Source of the DNA: Heterohyrax brucei
Lineage: Eukaryota > Chordata > Mammalia > Hyracoidea > Procaviidae
Assembly: GCA_028571685.1 (NCBI GenBank)
Contig: CM053143.1
Coordinates: forward strand, 8,237,501 to 8,301,500
Reading direction: 5' to 3'
DNA: 64,000 nt
The position numbers were made by a program, and so were the translations under genes. Every line of letters begins with the position of its first letter. The first letter of the stretch is position 1. The notes under the pieces were generated by a model. That model was not told the DNA's origin and did no database searches. It worked only from the letters and a program-made list of their open reading frames with translations. Of the stretch, positions 1 through 10,475 are shown piece by piece.

Positions 1-2357
1 TGGGTCATTTTTTTTTTTTTAAAAATCCAATTTGCCACTCTTCATCTTTTTATTGATGCATTAGGCCCACTTACATTTAGTGTGATTACTGATAAGTGTG
101 AGGTTAGTGCTATTATTCTGATGACTTTCTGTGTGCCATTTAAGTTTCTGTTTTGAGTCTTTTTCCTTTACAGGATTTCTTTTCATCTCTTTCAATGTTG
201 GTGGTTTTGCATTTGGTGAAACTTCTCTTTTTTGGTGCATAGAACTGACATTTCCTTTGTGGTAACCTTAATATTTACCTCTGTTTTTCTAGATTTGAAC
301 CAGTCTTTAATTTCTTTATATTGCCATGACTTTCTCTCCATATGAAAGAAATATGACTACATTTTCTTTTGGGTTCTTCTTCTTTGTTATGATGTTTACA
401 TAACAACATTTCTGTTACTCTATTTTCAGTGTTTTGCCTATAATTTAGGGTTGAAATTTAGTTGCTGTGTTCTGTGTTCTGGTCTTGGGTTGTTACCTGG
501 AGTTACTGATATCCTAACTGAAGGACTCCCTTTAGTATTTCTTGTAATTTTGGTTTGTTTGTTTTCAAATTCCCTAAATTTCTTTCTATCTGGAAATGTC
601 CCAATTTTACTATCATATTTGAGAGGCAATTTGCTGGATATACAATCCTTGGCTGGCAATAAGTTTCCCTCACATCTTTGTAGATGTCATCCCATTGCTT
701 TCTTGCCTGCATAGTTTCTAGTGAGTAGTCTGAGTTTAGTTATATTGATTTTCTTTTGTACATTATTTCTTGTTATAGTGATAGCTAGTGATAGCTACTT
801 TTGAAAATATCTCCTTATCTTTAAGTTTTGGCAAATTTGATTACAGTATGCCTTGGTGTCTTTCTTTTGGAACCTACAGTTTGGAATTTGGTGAGCATTT
901 TGGATAGGTGTCTTCTCATATTTCATGATGTCAGGGAAATTTTCTGTCTGCGACTCTTCAGTAATTCTCTCTATATTTTCTGTTACATCCTCCCTCCCAC
1001 CTGCACTCTGGTACTCCAGTCGTTTGTAGATTATTCCTCTTCATAGTCTCACATAATTCCTGTGTCTCCTGATTTTTTTAAAAAATTCATTTATCTGACT
1101 TTTACTCAGCTGTGTTCATGTCATGTGCTTTATCTTCAGTCTCACTAATTTGGCCTTCCATTGCCTCAGTTCTGCTCCTTTGACTTTCTTTTGAGTTGTT
1201 TAATTTCTGTAATTTTATTATTAATTTTCTGAATTTCTAATTCTTGATGCTCAATGCTTTCTTGCAGCTTATTTGATTTGTCATTATGCTTTGCTGCATT
1301 TTGCCTCATTTCCCTCCTCATCTCTTGAAGAGTTACAAATATTAATCTTTTGTATTCCACTTCTGATAACTTTAGGAAGCTCTTTTCTTCTGGAAAATTT
1401 GATTCGTTGTTTTGGGAGTTTTTGAAGAGATCCTGGTCTGCCCCTGTAAGTGCTTTGATAGGGACTGCTGTTTCTGAGTTATCAGTAAACTATATTTATC
1501 TATTTTATATTTGTCTACTGTCTTCTAGCTCCTTGTTTTGAACTGTACGGTTTACTTACTATGGATTCAGCCCACTTGTTGAGGTAGTCAGTCACCAGGT
1601 GTGTGGTGCAAGGTCTCACTTACTGTCCTAGATGGGAGAGGTGATTTGTCTAGGCATAGATGTCTGAAAAAAGCCGCTGAGAAAGGCAGGGGGCTCTAAC
1701 ATTTGTTGTTGAGTGTCTGTAAGGATGGCATATCCCCTTATGTTTGAATCTAGGTTAAGGAACAGTTTCTTCCCTGATTTTCAGGCTTATGGAATCAGCA
1801 ATTTTTTTTTTTCCTTTTCTTCCCTGAATTTGAAAAATTGTTACCCCTTTGAACCTTTGAGAATGGCTCACGCTGGGCTTGAGGAATCCTATTCTGACTC
1901 AGTTAATGACATCAGACTTTACAGCCTGCCTCAGTGCAGAGAATAGAAGGGGAGAGTGCTGGGAAAAACAAGATAGGCCCATACTGCAAAAAGATTCAGA
2001 TCCATGCACAGCAGGTGACCTTCAAAGATTTAGCTTTTGATTATCTGGTGCTATATGTCCCTCTTTCTAGAGGTGCAAGTGGATTGTACAGACAGTTACT
2101 CCTACTGAGGAAGGTACTCACCAACTTGTTCCAATATGCAGTGGCTGTGGCCATTTCCTGGTAGGTCAGGTCTGTGGAATCCTGTGTGCTTGTGGTGTGA
2201 CTCTCCCTTCCCAGTTGCTTAGTCCAGTTTCTCAGCTTTCCCTTTGATGTCCAGGGCTCTTGGCCGTCATATGCCCTAGATTCATTTGTTCTTTTGGGTC
2301 TTTGTTGTTAGAGGGTTCATGGGAAAGGTCTGTCTACTCTGTCATCTTGATCCCACC
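1..2357 (-). mobile_element. L1 LINE, 5' part (start of ORF2, ORF1, 5' UTR)
   Basis: Read on the minus strand, this runs 5' UTR (about 2357 down to 1365), ORF1 (about 1360-438), inter-ORF spacer, and the beginning of ORF2, which leaves the window at position 1. The 5' end is near 2335-2357, where the complement reads gggtgggatcaagatgacag, the usual L1 5' start style. The ORF1 protein is recognisable (separate entry). All frames are damaged, so the copy is dead. The downstream half lies outside the window, so whether it was full length is unknown. Confidence 0.85.
438..1360 (-). pseudogene. L1 ORF1 remnant (RNA-binding chaperone), disrupted
   Basis: ORF1p is the trimeric RNA-binding protein that packages L1 RNA in the cytoplasm. 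The N-terminal piece (1360-1166, 64 aa) is a charged, Q/E/K-rich helix (LQESIEHQELEIQKINNKI) typical of the coiled coil. The C-terminal end survives in two overlapping frames (712-503 and 659-438). The first carries the marker ARKQWDDIYK and the second FREFENKQTKITR, both recognisable from L1 ORF1 C-terminal domains. The middle is unreadable and at least two frameshifts separate the pieces. No functional protein is expected. Confidence 0.8.
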
Positions 2358-2384
2358 CTAAAGTGTAAACTCTTTGGGGTGGTA

Positions 2385-2705
2385 TACATGGCTCTTTGTG
2401 ATCTGACTCCACCTCAATTTTTGTCTCAAGACTAAGTTTTGCCTGTGTTCTGTTGTTTACTCCAGCCAGATGAGATGATTTTATGGAGCTTAAGCATGAA
2501 CACTGTTTTTTTGTTTGTTTGTTTTGGTTTTAGAGTGTAACCTAAGCTTTTTATATCTGAATCTTTGCATATGTTTCTTCTTCTGCCTAAGATACATTTG
2601 CTTTCTTTTCTTTCCATTAAAGACTTAATTCAAAGTCCATCTTTGGTACAACTTCTGAAGAGCCATTCTTAAGATTTTCTGTTGTATTCTCATAGCACTC
2701 CAATG
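2385..2705 (+). mobile_element. L2 LINE 3' region
   Basis: The stretch follows the L2 3' consensus order: ggctctttgtgatctgactc, then tactccagccaga, then tctttgcatatgtttcttct, then aagacttaattcaaagtcca, ending in the acttctgaagagcc block. A T-rich (gttt) run at 2505-2525 interrupts it. Strongly diverged, pan-mammalian age. It abuts the 5' end of the L1 on its left. Confidence 0.75.
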
Positions 2706-3815
2706 ACTTCCTCGAAAGAGTGACTCAGAAATTCAGGCTCCTTCTATCCGACTCGACGGCACTTGGCTTTGGCTCTATCTTGTGGCTCTGCCATCTTTTG
2801 GATGCAGAGGATTCCATTAGGTCCTCTTAATCTAATCACAAGTTGAGGGAAACAAATGGGGGGTAACATGTGGAGGATTTTATGAGAAACATTGCTACTG
2901 CTGATGGTGTGGTGACCAGAAGTCAGTCACAAGGTGCTGCTAACTGCAGTGGAGGCAACAGAGTGCTCTAGCTGTGGCTAAGGGGAAAAAGGAGATGGTT
3001 TGGCAAACAGCTCGTCACTGTCTCCCATATTCGCCCATGGTAGGTGGTTAGCAAATGTGTTTGTAAAGTGAATTATTTAACTTAATCATTTTAATAGAGG
3101 CACTGGCCGAAGTAATGCTATATCAGTGTTACTGCCTTTCATATTCTTTATTGGCTTCCAACACTGTGATTCAAGAATGATAAACATTGTAACATTAGGT
3201 TTGGCCAGAAAACTGGTTATACTGCTTAACCAAATATTTTCATTATTAACATTATATGGAATCTATGATCCAAAGTATACTAAAAGTGTAATGAACATAA
3301 TTAACATATATTTCCCAAAATGGTTCACAAGTCATTGAAAATTCCTTTGTGATGTTGCCATGCTTCAAGGCCATTAATTTTAGAATCTATCCATTTAAAA
3401 AAATTCACTTGAGACCTGTGATACGGCAGATCCTGTGCAAAACACGATCTTACTGTGTGTAGTAGAAAGAGTTTGGGGGATTTAAGGTCTGACTCTGCAT
3501 TGCTTGCTAGCTAGGTGTGATTAAAAATATGCTTTAACCTAAATGTCATCACTTTTGAAATAACAAGCTTTAAATGGGTGCTCTTTTAGATCTCTTGTAT
3601 TTTAACATTCATTTCTAGGCTTTGTTTTTTGAAGTTTTGATTTATAAAGGATTCAGACTGTCTTCAGAAAGACAGCCAATGGAAACTTTTGTATTTTCTT
3701 AGTGAGTGATGTTAGTCAAAATCATGTTTAGGATTTTAAATGTGATAATAATCCTTAAAGGTAAAAGGAAAGTACTTGTTATCATCAAGTTGATTTAGAA
3801 TCATAAAAGACAGGC
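2706..3815. other. No gene recognised; one weak MIR-like patch
   Basis: AT-rich sequence without convincing reading frames. At 3455-3530 the string agtagaaagagtttggggga followed by gtctgactctgcattgcttg and tagctaggtgtga resembles the core of a plus-strand MIR, but it is short and diverged (I would give it 0.35). The 70-aa frame at 3126-3338 has no recognisable motif. Confidence 0.5.
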
Positions 3816-3963
3816 TAGAACTGCCCCCACAGGGTTCCTGCATCTGTAATCTTTACAGAAGTGCATTGCCACGTCTTTCTCCCACAGGGTGGCTGTTGGG
3901 TTCAAACCAAAGACTTTTTCACTTAGCAGCTGGACATTTAACCACTGTGCTGCCAGGGTTCCT
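3816..3963 (-). mobile_element. AfroSINE, antisense
   Basis: Ends on the right with gtgctgccagggttcct, the reversed SINE head, preceded by catttaaccactgtgc. The internal block gtaatctttacagaagtgca followed by tctttctcccacagggtggc marks the longer subfamily, also seen at 63083-63475. The left end, corresponding to the SINE tail, is truncated. Confidence 0.85.
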
Positions 3964-4269
3964 AAGGGGAAAATTGCTCACTGAAATTGTGTAAGATCTT
4001 CTTTACGGCTATATTTATAATCATACTGAAGCACTGTTTTCCAAAAGGCTATTCCTTCTCTAATGCTCATGTGTTATCACATACCTGTCATGCTGCTAGT
4101 TGACCACTAAACATAGCCAGTGTCTTTTCTTATTTTAATAGCATAGTCTCTCAAGATCCTATCACTGTCTCAGAAAGGACCATTTTCTTATTGGTGATGC
4201 TTTGGAATGTTATGCAAAGGGCTTGTTCAAAGATCGCGGAAGATTGACATCCAAAGTGACATGCATCAC

Positions 4270-4311
4270 TCCCCATGGTGCAGATTCCTCTCCCCATGGT
4301 GCAGATTCCTC
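4270..4311. repeat. Perfect 21-bp tandem duplication
   Basis: Two identical adjacent copies (4270-4290 and 4291-4311) that begin tccccatggtg and end attcctc. Recent by identity, in otherwise unremarkable sequence between two SINEs (3964-4361). Confidence 0.95.
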
Positions 4312-4361
4312 TGCTGAAGCCAAAGATCAGAGGCTTTTATAGCATCCTACTCAACATCAGG

Positions 4362-4521
4362 AAACTTTGATGGCACTATGGAGAAGTGCTGCAGCTGTGA
4401 ACCAAGAGGTCAGCGGTTCAGATCCACCAAGGGCTCCTTGGAAACTCTATGGGGCAGTTCTAGTCTGACCTAAAGGATCACCATGAGTCAGAATGGACTC
4501 AACAGCACCTAACAATAACAA
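4362..4521 (+). mobile_element. AfroSINE, sense
   Basis: Head ggaaactttgatggcactat, B-box-like region ggttcagatccaccaagggc, core ggaaactctatggggcagtt, tail gactcaacagcacctaacaa. The tail is the RTE-like 3' end. Nearly full length. Confidence 0.92.
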
Positions 4522-5036
4522 CTCAGTATTAGTAAATGTAGCCTGCTGTAATTGTGTTGTCTGCTCCAGATGACACTCATAGAAGACTAAAAGAAGATTC
4601 TAAATCTCAGGAGGTTCCTGTAATTATTTTCAGTAAGGGCGATATTGCGTATTCAGTCAGCACAACTTTTCTGTGATGGTCATGGAAACATGAGGGGACT
4701 TAGAGTTAACAATTGTGGTCTAGAATCTAATCTGCCACGCATTTGATGCACAGTGTTGGTAAGATCCCTTCAGCCTGTTCTTTCCGTCTGGTTATTCATA
4801 GAATTGGAATAATATAGTCATTTATTTGTTTGTTCTTCGTTTTCTATATGGATTGGAAAATAGTAGTAAGAAAAAAGTTAAATACATTGTCCATTCACAT
4901 GGAGCTTATATTCAAGTAGTGAAAGATAAAAAAGAAAAGAAACAAACAAAAAAACACATTTTATCGATGGCAGAATGCACTAGAAAGCATATTAAAGCAG
5001 GGTAGGGGGATAAACCAATACCTGTCTATTAGATTA

Positions 5037-5415
5037 TTATACTGTGGTGGCTTACATGTTACAGTGACATGGGAAGCTGTGTCACTGGCATTTCAAATAC
5101 CAGGAGAGTCACTCGTGGTGCAAGCTTCTAGAATAAGACAGAGGAAAAGCCTGAGTATGAGTTTCTCAACTAGAAAGAAAGACCTGGTGATCTATTTCTG
5201 AAAATTAGCCAGTGAAAAACTCATGGCTCCCGACAGAATATAGTGCTGCAAGATGAGCCCTCTAGGTTGAAAGGCACTCAGAACACCCAGCAACTACAAC
5301 AGTGGACTCGAGTAATAGTGACCGTGGTGAAGATGGTGCGGGACTGGCAAGGTTTTGTTCTGTTGTACATGGAGCTGGTGTGAGTCAGAACTGACTTTAC
5401 AGCAACTAACAACAG
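5037..5415 (+). mobile_element. Non-autonomous RTE LINE derivative (5' region joined to 3' tail)
   Basis: The first part (ggcatttcaaataccaggag, gaaagacctggtgatctatt, gatgagccctctaggttgaa) matches what I recall as the 5' region of the elephant RTE. It then jumps near 5290 directly to the RTE 3' end (gtggactcgagtaatagtga, ttctgttgtacatggagctg, tttacagcaactaacaaca). The whole protein-coding part is missing, so it depended on RTE enzymes in trans. It sits inside the older element at 4795-5700. Confidence 0.75.
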
Positions 5416-5444
5416 GATAGATAAGGCTGGAGGCAGGAGATGGG

Positions 5445-5492
5445 CTAGTATTTTATTTGGGAGCCAGGAGGTGGCCTAGTATTTTATTTGGG
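5445..5492. repeat. Local tandem duplication (17-bp unit, 31-bp period)
   Basis: ctagtattttatttggg occurs at 5445-5461 and again at 5476-5492 inside the ancient repeat, directly after the RTE insertion. Simple replication slippage is the likely origin. Confidence 0.9.
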
Positions 5493-5700
5493 TGGTAAAA
5501 GAAGTGCTTTGATAAGGTAGCATTTGGACAAAAACTTGAAAGAAGTAAGGGGGAAAGCCCTGTTGATGTCCAGAGAAAGGGTGTTTCAGAAAGAAGGAAG
5601 GGCAAGTATAAAACCTGGATTAGAAGCAGAAGCTCTTTTCTACCTGCATTATAGGGTGCCATGAGAATCAAGCGAAACAATATATGCAATGTGCGTATAG

Positions 5701-6206
5701 TTAAGTGTTACAGTCATTTTAACTGCATTGTAGTTACTATTTTTATAGCTCACTATTGCAAAGTGAACTATTTTGTGTCTCATTTAAAGAAATTCTCTGA
5801 CAGAGAATTTAAGGGCGTGTAGCAACTGCCATAATCTTGAGGTTCACTGGTTAAAATATGCATCATGTCTACCTCCAAAGAATCTGTAAACATCTGGCAG
5901 AACTCCATTTAAAGAAAGAGGAATGTAAGAGAAAATAATAAAAAGCAAATGTTAGGTTGATGGTAAGTTCTGAATTTGACAATTCAGTGATTCAGTGAGA
6001 TGGATTTCTCTATATAGGAATACTTCTTTATACTGCAGTTTTCTCCTTTCCCTCTGTCTTCTTGTGTTCTTCCCTTCTCCTGCCTCCCCCAACTTTTACA
6101 AACAAATTTTGAGGAGGCTTGCAAGAATAACAAAAACAATAAATAATGCCAAGAAGAACCTAAATAACAATGTCAATAATAGCATAAATAATAAATGATG
6201 TCAACA
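5701..6206. other. No feature recognised
   Basis: AT-rich single-copy-looking sequence, becoming an (aataa)-rich run from about 6115. The 67-aa frame at 5995-6198 ends in a low-complexity N/K tail encoded by that run and is not a gene. Confidence 0.5.
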
Positions 6207-6328
6207 AGAACTTAAAATATTCAGAGAAACTAGCTAAGAACATATTAAATTCAAATAATGGTTATAAAGAACTTAAAATTCCACACAAATATAGCTAAGA
6301 ACATATTAAATTTAAACATTATCAGATA
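6207..6328. repeat. 61-bp tandem duplication, two copies
   Basis: agaacttaaaat at 6207 recurs at 6268, and tagctaagaacatattaaat at 6231 recurs at 6292, giving a constant 61-bp offset. The copies have diverged between these blocks, so the duplication is not very recent. Confidence 0.88.
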
Positions 6329-6425
6329 GTTTCATGACAAGTTTAACAGCTAAATTTCACAATTTTCTCAAATAAACATGGGTGGAGAAAAGATGGCTCC
6401 TTGTTTCTGTTTTTCTAGTATCAGG

Positions 6426-6911
6426 TATCATAGTCATCTAGTGCCGCTGTAACCTAAATAGAGCAAGTAGATAGCTTTTAACAAAGAGAAGTTTATTCTC
6501 TTTCAGTCCAGTAGGTTACAAGTCCAAATCCAGGGCATGAGCTGCAGGGGAATTCACTCTCTATTGGCTCTGGAGGAAGCTCATTGTCATCAGTCCTTCC
6601 AAGGACCAGAAGTTCCTGAGTTACAGGGATCCTGGGTCCAGTGGATGTACTCTGCTCCTGGCACTGCTTCTTTCCTGATGCCACAAGGTCCCCCGACTCT
6701 CCGCTTGCTCCCCTTTATATCCCAAAGGACTACCTCAAGGCACAATAAGATTATATAGATGCAGTCCTGCCTCACTAACATGACATCACCCATCCTTCCT
6801 CATTAACATCATAGAGGCAGAATTTAGGAAAATCACACAATATCATGGCATCATGGCCTAGTCAAAGTGCTATACAAATTTTTTGGGGGGGACACAATTC
6901 AACCCATGACA
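6426..6911 (-). mobile_element. Solo LTR, MaLR/ERVL-like, antisense
   Basis: Same family as the LTRs at 30065-30592 and 58334-58859. Antisense landmarks in order: tagtcatctagtgccgctgt, ggcttttaa-type block agcttttaacaaagagaagt, ctgctcctggcactgcttct, ttatatcccaaaggacta, ending cacaattcaacccatgaca. No retroviral internal region lies beside it. The flanks tcagg and ttggg are a poor candidate target duplication (3 of 5). Confidence 0.8.
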
Positions 6912-6974
6912 TTGGGACAAGTTTGGGTTGAGTATGGAAATGCTCTTGTCACCTATTTGTATTTCCTTCTATAC

Positions 6975-7165
6975 ATGGAAACCAATCAGGTTGCTGTTGA
7001 GTCATTCCTGACTCATGGCATCTCCTTGTGTATTAGAGTAAAATACGCCCTACAGAGTTGTCAAGGGCTGATTTTCTCCAGAAGAAGATTTTCTTGCTCA
7101 GCATCTCTGGGAAGACTCACACCTTCAACCTTTCAGTTAGCCGTCAAGCACACTATCCATTTGCA
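6975..7165 (-). mobile_element. AfroSINE, antisense, diverged
   Basis: Starts caggttgctgttgagtcatt (antisense tail), then cctgactcatggcatctcc, the internal block ctccagaagaagattttctt, and ends caagcacactatccatttgc over the head. One of the more diverged copies here. Confidence 0.8.
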
Positions 7166-7885
7166 CTATCTATTCTGAATATGCATGCAACAAATAATCA
7201 AAACACTTTGTGAAGCAGCAAGACAGGATTTGTGTGGTTTATATATTGTATGTTTGTGTGTGTATATATGTATAACCTACTTTTAGAAACAGAAAAGCAA
7301 AACTTGAAGAATGTTTATAAGGTATACAATAAGAGAGAAATTCCATAGAGAGGATATTTAGCCTCAGCTGGAATCCTTATTTGGGGGTAAGTTACATAAT
7401 ATTTAGTCACCCATGTTTGTGTGCATAACATTATGTATTCAAAATATTTTTGAAAATTATATATTCCAGAACACCAATACTAACCCAAACCATGATCTGA
7501 AAATCAGAATCTCTTCTGTACTTGTTTGTAGACGATAAGTTCTATACTCTTTCATTTAGTCATTTATGTAGTCATCTTAAATTTAAAACTTTCTATGCTT
7601 TTTTGAGCCTCTGTTGTAGAACTTTGGGGTCATGGCTTTAGAATGCCTGGGAAAAGAAACAGGACCAGGGTTGCAGAATGTTGGGGATTTTGATTGCTTT
7701 AGTTGGCAAAGAGAAAGGGATTTTTCTCAGGTCTCCCAGGTCTCTTAAGTCTACGCCCAGTGCTGTCCTATCCCCTACCAAAACCTTTCCCAGGAGATTC
7801 ATGAGGGTTAAAATTTAGTGTGCTTAGAGCCACCTGCGGTGTTTGCTATAAAAGTTGAAAACCTGAGTCAGCATGTCTCAGGTTC
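7166..7885. other. No feature recognised
   Basis: A (tg)-rich patch lies at 7250-7270; otherwise unassigned AT-rich sequence. No splice-like exon structure was seen. Confidence 0.5.
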
Positions 7886-7975
7886 TGGCCAGAATCTGTA
7901 TTTTAAACAAGGACCCACGGGATTCTTGTACAGGTGGTTTGTGGTCCACACTGTCAGAAATGCTGTCAGACAAAC
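7886..7975 (+). mobile_element. MER5-like hAT-Charlie fragment
   Basis: agaatctgtattttaaacaa, then gacccacgggattcttgtac, then gtggtccacactgtcagaaa follow the right part of the MER5A/B consensus ('ggtccacggaccacactttgagaa'). Short and diverged. The overlapping 99-aa frame (7818-8117) is therefore not a gene. Confidence 0.6.
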
Positions 7976-9872
7976 TGGCTCAAAGGCAAAGAAGGCTTTA
8001 AGAAGCTGGGATGTTGTAATGAAAGACAAACGGGTGGCAGGTGGTGAGCAAGAGGCCTACAATACTGTGAAATTTTCTAGGGCAGGAAGAAAAGGTTTCA
8101 ATAAAGAATTTTTATAAAATATTAATAAAGAATTATGAGTTGACTTGGTTAGAAGATGTTGTGGTGGATATCAGAACTAAGGACATTAATTGATCACCAA
8201 TAAAATAGCCCTTCAAAGTAAGAGGAGGATTTTCCTAGGCAGATACAGGGACCAGTGGAATGATAATTCCTGAAGAGATTGTTTAGTTACTGTATCTGTA
8301 CAACAAAATACATTCAGCCTCAATACTGTGGGTCTCACATATGTGGATTCAGATTTCAGTTTTTCAGAAAAAAATTCAGAAAGTTCCCCAAACAAAGAAG
8401 CAATTATGAAAATGTTGCAAATGTTCTGAATGCCAACTCTGCTCTGAGGCTGGGCTCCCGCCCCCTTCGTGCTCAGGTGTCCCTCTGTGGGCAGGATGTA
8501 TGCCAGAGTCCCCATACTCTTTGCCATTTCCAGGCACAAGAAAGGGGTGTCCAGAAAAAATGAAGCCCTTTTCTCTCTCTAATCCCCTGGGGAAATCAGG
8601 ATCTGCCACAGTGGGGGCACATGCTCAGTGGGCATCTCACAGTCCCTACAACCATGCAAATCTTATGCCATCTTATGTAAGGGATTTGGGCATCTTTGAG
8701 TTTTGACATCAGTAGGGCTCATGGACACTGAGAGACAACTGTGCCCTAAAACTTAGTTGCATAAACAGCAACCATTTTATTTTTATGCTCATAAGTTTTA
8801 TGGGTTAGAAATTTGGACAGAGGCCACACAGTTTCTGCTCCAACTTACCAGAAAAAACTCAAAAGCTAAGGATAGATAAGTGGATGCAATCTGGAATTCT
8901 CCATAGCACTGAATTAAGACTAGGACTGCCAGCTGGAGTGCCTTCACAGTGCTTCCTCACAGTATGGTGGCCCCAGGGTGATCAGACTTTTGTGGCAGCT
9001 CAGAGTTCTAAGCATGATTGATCCAGTAAACATAGTGGCATCATCACAGGACCTGTGACCCAGCCTCACCAAGCACACATCGTCACTTCTGTCATGCTGG
9101 ATTGACTTAAGTAGAGTCTCGACTCCACCCAGATTCGATGACAGGACAATTAAACTGCATCTTCTAATACGGTACAGGCAAAAAAACCACACTGTAGAAG
9201 AGCAAGTGGTATTAATAATAAATATTATACCATTTCTGGAGAATAAAATCTATTTCAGAGATTATGGACTGGAAGATAGGAAACAAAATAGATCAGTCAT
9301 GGGCCTACTCAGTGTAATGCCATAGAGCAATGAAAATTATTGAAGTACAAGTGTGTGCATTAACATAATGAAGCTTACAAATCTTTAGCTTGACTTGTTT
9401 CTTGAAGGCTCCAGTACTGTATTCCCAGTGGGTTGTTAAACATTCCTACCAGGTGCTCCTTGGAAACTCACTCCATCAAGTGAAACCTAACATGAATAAA
9501 AACCAACCAAGTGATGTTTTCATTCTCTTCCTTAGCCAGGCCTCTTCCCTCTTCCCTCTTCACAATTCCCGTGTAACACATACAGCTCTGTAAGTTGCTG
9601 TGAGGCCTCTGCATCTGTCCTTGTGGTTTTATCCCTATCAGAAAATAGATTCAGGGTTGGGGAGCCCTGTTTTAGAAGAAAAAAATTACTAACACAAAAT
9701 TAGAAATCAAAGTGAATTTTTGTTTAGTTTTGGAAAAAAGAATCGTGGCTGACAAATACTGCAACCATTACAAAATATGGAAAAGTAACAATCACGTAAA
9801 ATTTTTGTTAATTCACTGATTGATATATTTCAGTATAAAATTCCCCCTTTCTAAGACTGCATGCTTGTTTAT
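7976..9872. other. No gene or clear repeat recognised
   Basis: Three overlapping frames of 77-108 aa on both strands at 8213-8609 lack recognisable domains. The stretch 8300-8400 (gtggattcagatttc, attcagaaagttccc) faintly recalls a Tigger-like DNA transposon but is too weak to call. The remainder shows nothing I can name. Confidence 0.45.
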
Positions 9873-9965
9873 ATGTCTTTCTAAGCCAAGCCAAGCCAAG
9901 TGCCGTCTAGTCGGATCCAACCCTTAGCTTAGAAAGACATCATAAGATGTCTTTCTAAGCTAAGG
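9873..9965 (-). mobile_element. Very short SINE insertion scar with 20-bp perfect hairpin
   Basis: A 14-bp direct repeat atgtctttctaagc (9873-9886 and 9947-9960) flanks about 36 bp of antisense AfroSINE tail (caagccaagccaagtgccgt, then ctagtcggatccaac). This is followed by an inverted copy of the flank: arms 9922-9941 and 9946-9965 are perfectly complementary around the 4-nt loop ataa. The direct repeats look like a target-site duplication, and the arm looks like target DNA copied back at the SINE's truncated 5' end. Confidence 0.8.
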
Positions 9966-10312
9966 ATTACATACTATGTTCTACGGTAATAGGAATGTGT
10001 AGGCAATTCAGTCTTTCCTCCAACTTGGTAGGTTGAAATTGAAAAAAAAATTTAAATTAGTTTCTTTCAGTATCACAGCTCATTGCTGATAGTGTCATGT
10101 AAATTTTTATAATTTTTTTCATATTTGTGAAAAATAACAATCTTCTTTCATAAATGAACTGCTTTAGGCTTACTATCGGATGTGGCTAGAAGTTTGTATT
10201 TTAAAGCTAGGAATTCTGATAAAATTCTATTTTTTATAACTCCTATCTAAAATTAAAGAAACTTATGATGCGTTTATAATTATAATGTAGTTATACAATT
10301 ACAAAGTACGTG

Positions 10313-10475
10313 TTAAAACCCCTGTGGCACAGTGGTGGTTAAGAGTTAGACTGACAACCAAAAGCCTGACAGTTAGAATCTACCAGGTGCTTCTTGGAAA
10401 CCTCATAGAGCAGTTCTACTCTGTCTTGTTGGACAGCTGTAAGTCAAAACAGTGCACAGTGGGTTTGTTTTTCTT
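10313..10475 (+). mobile_element. AfroSINE, sense
   Basis: aaacccctgtggcacagtgg, gctgacaaccaaaag-type block, ctaccaggtgcttcttggaa, ending gtgcacagtgggtttgtttt. The usual gactcgacggcag just before the end is degraded to caaaacagtgcacag. Confidence 0.9.

Larger units (their letters stand above)
4795..5700. mobile_element. Ancient LINE-like repeat split by a younger RTE insertion
   Basis: The left piece (4795-5036) holds cacatggagcttatattcaa. The right piece (5416-5700) holds aaaaacttgaaagaagtaag and ggaagggcaagtataaaacc. Together they follow an old mammalian interspersed repeat whose consensus speaks of 'atggagcttacattc' and 'aagtgcaaaggcc'. I recall it as L1M-type but cannot fix the family or strand. 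18715-18870 and 24370-24620 carry similar blocks. Confidence 0.5.

Noticed and set aside
8213-8609. Overlapping ~100-aa frames on both strands, and a faint Tigger-like similarity at 8300-8400.
   Set aside because: No domain, no exon signals, and the transposon resemblance is too short and diverged to support.
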